A stretch of 64,000 nt of DNA from Cantharellus purpuraceus (lineage: Eukaryota > Basidiomycota > Agaricomycetes > Cantharellales > Hydnaceae), in contig JALBUN010000005.1 in the NCBI GenBank assembly GCA_025174535.1, forward strand, positions 434,001 through 498,000, written 5' to 3'. Positions 54,826 through 64,000 of the stretch are shown piece after piece; position 1 is the stretch's first letter; each line of letters opens with the position of its first letter. Both the position numbers and the translations under genes were made by a program. Under the pieces are notes generated by a model, which worked only from the letters and a program-made list of their open reading frames with translations, did no database searches and had not been told where the DNA came from.

Positions 54826-55057
54826 AATGAGGCACAATCTCATTGAGTACCTTTTTAATCATACAGCTCCTTATGAAGCTGCTCTGATGAGTTGGTGTCC
54901 ATATGATCATCTTGATCATATGGCTCTGGAGGGGGATGGCTCTCAGTTGTCCCTGATGTGGTTGTGGTATCCTCATCCACTTGAATGGATGAGGAGGATG
55001 CAATTGCTACTGCAGCATCCCAATTGAGTTCATGATTGAGTTGATTGTGACCTAAAT

Positions 55058-55868
55058 TGTTGAAAAAATTTCGCCTTGCTGGGGGTGTGTGGAGAGTAGA
55101 TTTTGAATAGTGACAGAGGGAGTGATGGGAACTGGGTGTATGCATAGTCTAATTGAAGATATACTTGAGTAGTATCTTCCTATGAAGTTTGATGAAATTT
55201 GGTGTGATCTTTGTCTAGATATTGACAATTTGAGCAGGGATCAGGAGCAGATGACTCGAATGAGAGTAAATGCTTAATAGAAAATCAACCAGTGGAGCTT
55301 AGGCTTCAAAAACTAGGATTCGAATATATGTTGCAATACCCTGGAAGAGTATGCAAAATATTGTATAAATACACGTTTGTTCTGGAGTTATTCCAGAAAT
55401 GGATAGTTCAGACACAGTCAACAAAAACAAGTGAGAGCAAATTCTCTAGTCCATTGCATATCTAGCTAGGCATGTTTTATACAAGATATGCATGCTAATA
55501 ACTCGTGATAAAAGTTCTGTGTCATGTGGATAAAGGGAAAGTGATTTATGATAAAAACAAAATGGGGGGTGATGTCAAATAGGGAAAAATGACAAAATAA
55601 ATCAAAAGAAAAATTAGGGTGAATGTTCAGATTATTGTGGAGCTTACAGGGGCTCCTCCTTTCCCCTCTCAGTCATTTCCCCTCATCTCCTTATCCCATC
55701 CTGAGCTCCTGAGCCTTCTATATGCTCCTATCCCTCCTATCCCCTCTGTTCCTCCCTCTCCTTTTTCTCCCCAGAAGTCTGGTTTTCCAAATAACATAAA
55801 TGCTCAGCAAGAGAGTATTTAGTAGCTTTATGAGCTGCTTGGGAGACTCCCTGAGTCTCCTGCTTTCA
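55058..55868 (+). repeat. Family H LTR (H1), probably solo
   Basis: Starts TGTTGAAAAAATTTCGCC; homologous to the start of the copia LTRs at 58370 and 61319. The right end is placed at CTGCTTTCA, but no target duplication is visible, so that border is uncertain. Confidence 0.65.
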
Positions 55869-56563
55869 CTTACCAACCCTGGTGGGCTGGTTAAATGCTG
55901 CTCCAGAGGCAATGCACTTAGCAAACTCCTCTAAAATAGTAGCACGATCAGGGGTGATGCCTCCCAATTGCCCAAACCAGAGTGCAAGCTCTAGTTCAGT
56001 ATGTTCTTTGGGGGAGTGATTCCCCCAATCATATGCTCCAGTGACTGAAGCACAAAAGGTGTCACCAAGAGTTAGTGAGAACTTTTGGTCACTGGTTAAT
56101 AATTCCCAGTGGCTGGGATTCTGGAACATAGTCCAGAGGTTCTTCTTGAATGCAGAAGAACCCTTTTTAGAAGTGGCCTTTTGCAGCCACATCCATATGT
56201 CCACATCAGACAAGTTCATGGTGCCATCCAACTCCTGTTGGATGGCCAGGGGGACCCCATTAGGGTTTGCTTGCCACCCCTGTATGAAGGCAAGTGTGTC
56301 TACCAGCATGGTCAGTAGAGTGACGATAAGACTCACATTATCAGTGTGAGCCAGCAGAGTTATTCTCTTGATTACTCTGCGCATTGGTATGGTCTGTTCT
56401 GTGAATAGCATGGCCAATGCCTTTTTATGGAGCGATACAAACTCTGGAGTGTCCATATTGCAGATGTCTCCATATTGCAGATGTCAAACCAGTCTGCCCT
56501 GATAGGGGCAGACCCCAGAGGTCACAGCAGGTGGCCAGTGACTGCTTGGGGGGGAGGGGGGGG

Positions 56564-57995
56564 TGTATGGGAACCACCTTTTCCCTATCAAATTCCATTT
56601 ATGCAGCACCAATGTGCTATTCTTTGCTTTTCCATTCCTAAATATCAGCATATATTTGATGCTTGTACCTGGAATGGACTTATTCAAATATTCTCTATTT
56701 TTCCATATTTTTTCGGGAATATTCCATGCAGAACTCAGCTCAGAATCATTTATTTCTGCTGTGCTACAGTTGTGGACCCATAGGCGCCCACAAACCTTCG
56801 CGCAGCCACCTCTCCCCTTTTGGACCAGGCATTTGGCCTGAATTCAAGCTCAGATGTCTCTGATCAATAAATATTCTCTAACTTAACAACCACAGCCTCT
56901 CAGGGCACTATTTTCCGTGGAGATCATCACATGACATGTGGCTATCCATGGCTGTCCAAACCAGTGCAGAAAACAGGGTGGACACCCTTCTTTTTGCCTG
57001 ATCAGTGCCTAGTTCAGGGATCAGATCAGCTGATGGGTGATCAAATCAGGTGATTGCCTTGGAATATTCTACCCCTTTCCATAACATTCTAGCTGTTTCC
57101 CTCTATTATTAGATAGAACTTTCCAGAACCATTATTCAGCTCCTGATCAGTGTTAGTGCTGTGATCAGATCCTGTGATTGGCTTGGAATATTCTACCCCT
57201 TTCTTCCACCTTCCACAACCTTCCAGTAGTTTCCATCTATTAATAGGTAGAATATTCCAGAAGCATTAGTCAGCCCCTGTAAATACAATATATAAGGAGG
57301 CCATTCTGCCTCTGAAAGAATAACATATCATCATATTCTACCCATCTTCTGCACACCAGTGTGACTAGAGTGACATACAGTGTCATCCTCTATCTCATTA
57401 ACTGTTGATTACCAGTTCAAGGATCTTTTACAGTTGTGTAACTGTACTTGATTGCACTCGAAGTAGTGATATTCCTGCTTTGGGTGTGAGTGTAGTATCT
57501 GCCTCACGTGACTACGAATCTACAGGGTGAGATTGTCTGTCAATAGTCCTGCCATTAGTGCTCTTGTTTAAGTAACTAGTGTGTACTGCCTTTGCAGAGC
57601 ATTAGAAGCTTGAACTCGTGTGAAGCAGTTGCTAGACTACTTCACACATTGCTGTTACCCGCTTCTGAGTGCCACTGGTTGGACGGTTGGATTCATCCAC
57701 CTACTTCCTTTAGCCTCTAAGTGCATTCCCCTCTTTTTGGAATATCTGGACCCCTAAGCGTCCGTGAACTCTAGACTCTGGAAGTCTTATTCATTTCTTG
57801 CTGCTAAGAAACGTATTACCTTTCTGTGTATAGTCTGCATTGACCAATACAAAGGATTGTAACCAAAGTACAAACGTTAAATCGTTTCTGGAGTTGTGCT
57901 GCAGCAGGGTTTGATATTCTTCTCAGCTGTTCATTCACGGAATTGTGGTGATTTAGAGTTTGCCCTAACACCATAATTTTGCGGGTTCCAAAACA
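56564..57995 (-). mobile_element. Solo LTR of family G, inverted (G3)
   Basis: TGTATGGGAACCACC ... GGTTCCAAAACA, 1432 bp, flanked by GGGGG on both sides. Splits ORF3 of A3. No coding content. Confidence 0.9.
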
Positions 57996-58369
57996 GGGGG
58001 GGGTCAGCTGCAGTCATGAACCATGGTGCCCATTTGGGGAATGATTTCCCCACATTGGCATGCTTGAGAGCATGCCTAAAATTGTCCCAGCATTTGTGAT
58101 AATTTGCATGCTGGGCTTCTTCCAGTGTCTTCAACACTGGGTCTTCTAATGTATGGCTGGCATCACCAGCCATATATTCCTTTTAAAGCTGATCAATCTC
58201 AGCTTTGATTTTGGATAAGGCAAACTCAAAGAGTTTTCCTGGTTGCTTAGCACCCTTGGGAATGCTAGCCAGGAGGAGACCATGATCATGGTCATATCCC
58301 TCCCAGATTGGGTCAGTGTTGTCCCAATCTTGACCCTTAAACCCTCAAGGGTTGACCTGAGGCAATTTG

Positions 58370-59583
58370 TGTTGAAAAATTTGCCTTGCTGGGGGTGTAT
58401 GGGAACTGGTTTTCCCTTAAAAAGATCTTGTTTAAAGTCCCGAAACTGTACAATTTCGCTTCATGACCTTAAAATATCAGCATATATGTGCTGCTTCCTC
58501 TTGATTCAAGGCCATTCAAATATTCTCTATTTTTTTCATATTTTTTTTCAGGAATTTTCCATGCAGAAATGAGTCTACAAACTTATTGTTCTGCTGGGCA
58601 AAGTTTTGGGACCCACATGGACCCACAAACCTTCGCAGATGTCAGCAGCTTTAAAGTCAGCTGGAGTCACCTGGACAACTGACTCATTTTCAATCACATG
58701 ACTCATTTCAATCTCCAACTCAATCTGGTCACCACTGCCAGTAAATGCTCAATATCTTCGCAACTACTGCACCTCCTGACTCCATTTTCAGTGGAGAGTT
58801 CAATAAAAGCTGTGCCTACCCATAGCTGTGCTGATCAGCCCAGGAAACAAAGTTTCACACATTGCTGTTACCTGCTTCAGAGTGTCACTGGTTGGATGGT
58901 CAGATTCATCCACCTACTTCCTTTAGCCTCTAAGTGCATTCCCCTCTTTTTGGAATATCTGGACCCCTAAGTGTCCGTGAGCTCTAGACTCTGGAAGTCT
59001 TATTCATTCCCTGCTGCTAAGAAACGTATTACCTTCCTGTGTATTGTCTGCATTGACCATTACAACGGATTGTAACCAAAGTACAAATGTTAAATTGTTT
59101 CTGGAGTTGTGCTGCAGTAGGATTTGATATTCTTCTCAGCTGTTCATTCATGGAATTGTGGTGATTTAGAGTTTTCCCTAACACCATAATTTTGTAGGTT
59201 CCATAACAGGGGGGGGGGGGGTGGAGAGTAGATTTCAAATAGTGACAGAGGGAGTGATGGGAACTGGGTGTATGCATAGTCGAATTGAAGATATGTCTTG
59301 GGAGTATCCTCGTACAAAGTTTGATGAGATTTGGTGTAGTCTTCGTCTAGATATGGACAATTTAAGTATGCAGCAGGGACTGATACTTTGAAATTGAGTA
59401 AATGCTCAATATAAAATCAACCAGTGGAGCTTAGGCTTCGCAAACTGGGATTCGAATAGATGTTGCTATATCCTAGTAGAATATGCAACAGATTGTAGAA
59501 AGACGCGTTCGTTCTGGAGTTATTCCAGATACAAATAGTTCAGATACAAGACAACAAAACAAAGTGAGAGGAAATTCTCTCCT
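58370..59583 (+). repeat. 5' LTR of copia element H (H2), with nested G4
   Basis: Starts TGTTGAAAAATTTGCC after ATTTG. Interrupted at 58396-59208 by a shortened inverted G LTR in a GGGGG target, then runs to about 59583, where gag sequence begins without the LTR 3' part. Confidence 0.75.
58396..59208 (-). mobile_element. Solo LTR of family G, inverted, internally deleted (G4)
   Basis: TGTATGGGAACTGG ... GTTCCATAACA, 813 bp, with GGGGG on each side. Lacks about 600 bp of the middle present in G2. Confidence 0.85.
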
Positions 59584-60540
59584 TCAGGCGATCAAGGAAT
59601 GGCATGACCAAAATAACTCATCATACAACCAAATCCTCCTAATGATCTCATCTGAATACCAAACTGCTATTGACATGACAGATTTGGCAGCAGCAGCATG
59701 GGTGATCCTCAGGAATGAGTTCAAGTCTAGAGACCCAAGCAAGATTAGCATCGTTCGGATGAGATACAAACATTACCACATGCTCAAATGACAGTCCATT
59801 AATCTTATCTGACAATGATGAGGGAATACAGAAATCAGCTCTATCAGATGGGAGAAGCTATTCTGGACTCAACTTACACTGCCACCATACTGCATCACAT
59901 ACTGGAGTCATGGAAATCAATAGCACTGACCATTCAACTTATGCATACAGACCTTAACAAGATTGAACAGAAGCTGAAAGCATACAAGGCCAACATGAGT
60001 GCCAGGGATCTATTGAGCCAAACTTCCACTGCATTTTCTGCAAAGCTCTCACCTCAGGGCCGAGTCAATCCTACATTCCCTTCCAATCAGCAATCTATTT
60101 CAAATTTTACAGCTTCACATCCAGCAAATCCAATATCAAACTTTCATTGCATGAATTGTGGTAGACAAGGCCACACTATTATCAACTGTTATGCATGAGG
60201 AGCCGGTATGGAGGGCAGAGCACCATGGAGCAACCAATCTGAATCACATGTTACTTCAAACAGAAACTCACCATCAGCCTCCCCATTCAGAAATCATCCA
60301 ACTCCCCCTACCATACCAAAGCCTATGAAATCAGTCAAATTTGCAGAAGAGACAAAGCCAAACATCGTTCTTATGGCTTACATATCTGAAACCGAAGCTG
60401 AAGAGGCCAAGGTACATGTATCAACAAATACGACTGGATTCTCATTGATGGAAGAAACTTCTCACCTCTGGTTCATGGATTTGGCCGCTTCCAGCCACAT
60501 ATGTGGAAACAAGAACATCTTTGATACAATGTACATGGTG
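59584..60540 (+). pseudogene. Ty1/copia gag and protease remnant (element H)
   Basis: Gag begins within its coding region (IKEWHDQNNSSYNQILLMIS, AAWVILRNEFKSRDPSKISI), passes a stop cluster near 59790 and resumes in the 59815-60198 ORF (MREYRNQLYQMGEAILDSTY), ending with zinc knuckle FHCMNCGRQGHTIINC. The following frame contains WFMDLAASSHICGNKNIF, the copia protease active-site block, where the usual D-S-G-A-S reads D-L-A-A-S, so the enzyme is dead. Integrase, RT and RNase H are missing: sequence changes at 60538 to unrelated DNA. Confidence 0.8.
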
Positions 60541-61318
60541 TCGGTTTGCTTATGGAATAGATCCTATAAGCCTGCACGCAACGGTCCTAGCAAACAGACG
60601 GTGTGTAACGCAGTTGTTCAGCATGCTGAAGAACAATCGGGTCAAGGGGTAGGAGCAGCACTGGGTAACAGGAAAGTGGGATAGTGCTCTGTGGTTGGAT
60701 GAGGATGGGAGCAAAAGGTTGGTCTAGATGGCTGATCATGCTCTGTGACTGGATGACAATGGGTAGCCTGGTTGGGAGGTACGCAAAAGCTGGTTTCAGG
60801 AGAAGCAACCTCTCGGTGGCAGAGGGAAATCTGATCATTGAACCAAGGTGCTTTACCTCAGTGTAGAGATGATGGATTGTGATGTAGAGCATAGAGCGTA
60901 GACTTAGAGTGTAGACTTTGACTTTAGAGCGTTGGCTGAAAACTTGTTGATTTATTCCAAAGGCAAAAACTAGCACCCTTTTATATACAAATCCCCAGGG
61001 CACAATGACACAATATGAGGAGCAAATGATGCAATATGATCCAAGAAATGCTGATCAAGCCAGCTGATCAAGCATGTGAAGTTGAACTACTAATGGGGAA
61101 ATCATGGAGAAATGAAGTGACAGATAGGGGTAATCTTTGTAAGAATAGGGGTTGATGAGTAATAAAAGAACCAAAAATAGAACAAGGATGAGTAAGTTGT
61201 GTATGAATGAATTAAAAGATGAAACAGGGGTAAGTCATATAAAAGAACAATAGAAATGTCCACCAATACCATCTTCCCTATGGCTCCAAAGGTAAGTTGA
61301 CCCTTGTTATTTAAATAT
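60538..61318. other. Unclassified, possibly LTR-like sequence between copia protease and 3' LTR
   Basis: Starts TGTCGGTTTGC after CATGG and fades into ACCAATACCA... near 61270. No coding potential beyond chance frames. It contains a run of short degenerate repeats near 60885-60945 (TAGAGCATAGAGCGTAGA...). Borders are unclear. Confidence 0.35.
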
Positions 61319-62140
61319 TGTGAATAATTGCCTTGCTGGAGTGTAGTAATGAGTAGATTTCGAATAGAAAATGGAGCAGTGGTGGGAACATGATGTATGC
61401 ACAGTCGTGTGAGAGACAGGATTGAATAGTATCTTTGTGTGAAGTTTGGAGTGATTTGGATAAGTCCTTGTCTGGATACAAGCTAATTCAGCAGGTAGCA
61501 GGAGTAGGTGATTCGATTTGAAGTAAATGCTTAATAAAAAAATAGCCAGTGATTGTATGGCTTCGTAATTCGAGATTCGAGTGGAATATGCAAATGCTAA
61601 TAGAAATATGCGTTCGTTCTGGAGATATTCCAGATACGAATAGATTCAGACACACAGATAGAATATGTGAGAGATAATTACTCTGTCTTTTCAAGTGCAT
61701 TACAGACGTGATTTATATATGATACTAAGTCCTATGAATGAATGAAGTCATTTGTAAATGTCCTGAGTCAATGATGGGATGGATGATGAGATGATGATGG
61801 GGGGAAGTGTCCATGATGATGAAATGATGAATATAAAAGCGAAATAATGTCCAGGAAGTTCTGGAACTCACAGAGGCTTCTCCTGTTCCCTATTCCATCC
61901 TCCTTTACCCCCTTCGTCCCTCAAAACCTCCTGAGCCTCCTATGTGCTCCTGTTCCTCCCCTGTCCCCTCTAATCCCCCTCTCCTCTCCTTTCTCCCCAG
62001 AAGTCTGGCAGCTAGACATCTGGCAGCTGGAACAACAACCCTGAGTCACATGAGGACTTCAGTCAGCATCCACAATAAATACTCCTTATTTTCTGCATAT
62101 AGTATACCATTCCAAGGGTATTTGGTCCCTTTGCCTGACA
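61319..62140 (+). repeat. 3' LTR of copia element H (H3)
   Basis: TGTGAATAATTGCCTTGC onwards follows H1 and H2 up to CCAGAAGTCTGG, then diverges; ends near GCCTGACA. The border is approximate. Confidence 0.6.
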
Positions 62141-62582
62141 TGATGTAACCTGAGTCAGATTGAAGTGGGAGGATAGGTCAGTGATGGTGACTGGAACTCT
62201 ACCTCATGTTTGACTCTTTTATCTATATTATGATATAGAGGCAAAATGCCAAGGAATGTATATGGTTCAACAGAATTGTGAAAGAATATGGGATCACCAA
62301 TGGCATAAGAGAGACATGGTGGGGATCTTGGATGTTGAAAGAGTTTTGGAAGTATTTTGACACGTGGAGGTGGCTTAACATGCCCATGGAGCTTGGCATA
62401 TTTTTGGTAGTCCTCTGTGTCCAGTGACCAGTGTGATGTATTATTAGAAGAGGTGTTGAAGAGAGGAATAGAAGGCTGATAATGATTGATGGTGATGAAA
62501 CACGAGTGACAATCAATGGCTAGAAATAGAGACTGAGGTGGAAAGGGAGTTGCGGTGCTATTTAAGCTTGATACGAAAGACA
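62141..62582 (-). other. Open minus-strand frame of unknown origin between H3 and A3 ORF3
   Basis: 142 codons open (NTSHWSLDTEDYQKYAKLHG, VKPPPRVKILPKLF, YTFLGILPLYHNIDKRVKHE) without an ATG. The A3 flank at 62583 (GTTTG) resembles the flank before H2 (ATTTG), so this segment probably arrived with the copia insertion. Function unknown. Confidence 0.3.
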
Positions 62583-62921
62583 CTAGCAGAGTTTGACCAT
62601 CAAAGTGGTTTGATATATGTCCTCAATGTGTCCTGGCTCATCAGCACTGCTGTGCCATCTGCCAATTTTCCAGGTCATCTCATCTTGATGACCTCTGATC
62701 ATATCTGCAGCACTGATTGCCAGTGCTGCCACTGTGGGAGTTTGTTCAACTTCCATTGGATGCTCATCTTGAGCATCCATCATCTCCCTTCTGAGAGATG
62801 ACATTTTGATGGAGGGGGGGTTGTGGTGGTTTGAAGAAGCACTGCTAGCCTTTTATGGCTGAGCTTGAAAATTCTTTATTGAGAATTTTTCCAGTGACTA
62901 TGTCACATGGGTGTAACATGA

Positions 62922-63915
62922 TTATTTATCACTTACATGCTCATAATGCACATACAGTTGAATGAGACTGATGTGGAACATAGGCATAATGCACCTACTA
63001 GTCAGTTCTGGTGGGAGTTCTAGTGTCACCGTCAAAGCTTTATTATGGGCTTTGATTACTTTATAGGGCCTGATATACTTGGGCACTAGTTTGCTGGTTC
63101 TACCCTTAGGTAGAGTCAAGTTTTTTGTTGAGAGGTAGACTTTGTCACCTTTCTGGAAGGTTGAACCTTCCTGACATTTCTTATTGGCATGAAATGTCTG
63201 AACAATGTGACTTTCTATAATTGCATTGTGTGCTGCTAGCAAGTTCGCTTGAGCCTGCTGTGCCAATCATTTGACACCCTTGAACTTGGTGTCATTGTTC
63301 ATGGGCATGCCTATTCTAGGCATATACCCATAGCTAAGCCCAAATGGAGTAAACCCTGTTGTTGAGCTTATATTGGAGTTTAGTGTAACTCCACCATTGG
63401 ACACTTATGTGCCCAATATTTCTGATCACTTTGTACAACTGTATGAAATATTTGGTGAATGGAACAATTTGCTCATTCCATTGCTCCATCTGTTTGCAGA
63501 TGGAATGCTGTGGACATGAGGAGTTTCACCCCCATTATCTGCTGTAGTTCACACCAAAAGATAGATGTGAATTTGAATCTCAATCAGACATGATCAAGTC
63601 TGGTATACTGTGAAGGTGTACAACTTCTTTAAGGAATAGCCATGCTACTCCTTTTGCTGTTACATGTGTATCCATAGGTATTATATGTACCTGCAATGTG
63701 AAGCAATCTATGACTACCAGTTGGTAGTCATAGTCATTAGATTTTGGTAATGGACCCATAAAGTCTATACCTATCAATTGCCAGGGCCATTCTGGTACTG
63801 GCAAGCTATGAAGAAGCCCTATGAGTTTCTTTGTACTGTCTTTATTCATTTGGCACTTCATGCATGAAGTGCAGAATGATTTGACATTGGTGATCATGCC
63901 TGGCCACCAGTACAA
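62922..63915 (-). pseudogene. Family A (A3) integrase
   Basis: Minus-strand integrase, continuing beyond the window. 63580-63915 holds the zinc-finger end (SCMKCQMNK) and core (WPWQLIGIDFMGPLPKSNDY, then QLVVIDCFTLQVHIIPMDTH) with the first catalytic Asp; the second Asp block is frameshifted near 63580. 62922-63266 is the C-terminal domain (GDKVYLSTKNLTLPKGRTSK, IRPYKVIKAHNKALTVTLEL), of the GPF/Y type without a chromodomain. It is followed by a gap of about 115 bp and then ORF3. This integrase differs clearly from those of C, D and L. Confidence 0.85.
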
Positions 63916-64000
63916 CCGTCAAATGTAATTCACAGTCTTTAGTTGACCAAAATGGCCAACTACTTGGTATGCATGGTTGATTATTATCTTGATCAGCCTC

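Larger units (their letters stand above)
54826..62804 (-). pseudogene. Third ORF of family A (A3 ORF3), in four pieces
   Basis: Sense-strand ORF between integrase and 3' LTR. In coding order: 62804-62583 (MSSLRREMMDAQDEHPMEVE), 58369-57996 (DHDHGLLLASIPKGAKQPGK, HANYHKCWDNFRHALKHAN), 56563-55866 (MDTPEFVSLHKKALAMLFTE, LDGTMNLSDVDIWMWLQKAT, FGQLGGITPDRATILEEF) and 55057-54840 (ELNWDAAVAIASSSSIQVDE, ending at a stop). The gaps are insertions H-copia, G3 and H1. One TAA (for CAA) and a 17-bp tandem duplication near 56460 add damage. The original protein was roughly 400 residues or more, mostly helical, with an acidic Ser/Thr tail. I recognise no family; it is not an envelope-like protein with a membrane anchor. 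Confidence 0.6.

Noticed and set aside
1..64000. CRISPR arrays, rRNA or tRNA genes
   Set aside because: No regularly spaced repeats with unique spacers, and no sequence with tRNA arms plus a GGTTCRA box was found by eye.

Overview
The window is a repeat-rich stretch of a filamentous basidiomycete genome, most likely an Agaricomycete. The evidence is two host genes with many short introns (48-84 nt), one an Sfp1-type split-finger regulator and one a Dpb4/POLE3 histone-fold subunit, set among chromodomain Ty3/gypsy elements and fungal-type Zn2Cys6 motifs. All coordinates were read by eye; splice models and element borders are predictions.

Layout. (1) 1-10,609: pile of decayed Ty3/gypsy copies: family A on minus (gag, start of RT, LTR 3352-3728), a CpG-decayed pol of the C/K family on plus (3729-6953), a family B LTR piece, a gag-PR-RT relic E on minus, and a protease relic of family D. 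(2) 10,610-17,795: a 7.2 kb DNA transposon inserted in the D protease, with two 565-bp direct terminal repeats, each tipped by inverted repeats, a TTA target duplication, a Harbinger-type DDE transposase with a chromodomain tail in a shifted frame, and about eight unknown genes. (3) 17,796-30,873: two family D gypsy copies with B LTRs, interrupted by solo LTRs of 1.4 kb (families G and J) and by an unclassified 837-bp insertion. (4) 30,874-41,540: the only host island, holding SFP1 and DPB4 with almost 6 kb between them in which I see no gene. (5) 41,541-50,775: nested elements: Tc1/mariner relic, C-family solo LTRs, a complete C element with 5-bp target duplications inserted in an A-family gag. 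(6) 50,776-64,000: C/K-type integrase relic, LTR fragments, a solo 565-bp copy of the transposon end repeat, and a long minus-strand A-family element whose third ORF is broken up by G LTRs, an H LTR and a Ty1/copia relic.

Three observations stand out. The A-family retrotransposon is packed with short near-perfect palindromes throughout LTR, gag, pol and a third ORF. The 7.2 kb transposon has an unusual end architecture and a cargo of unrecognised genes. Three independent gypsy copies carry, downstream of pol on the opposite strand, an ORF with a GAL4-type Zn2Cys6 motif and coiled coil.
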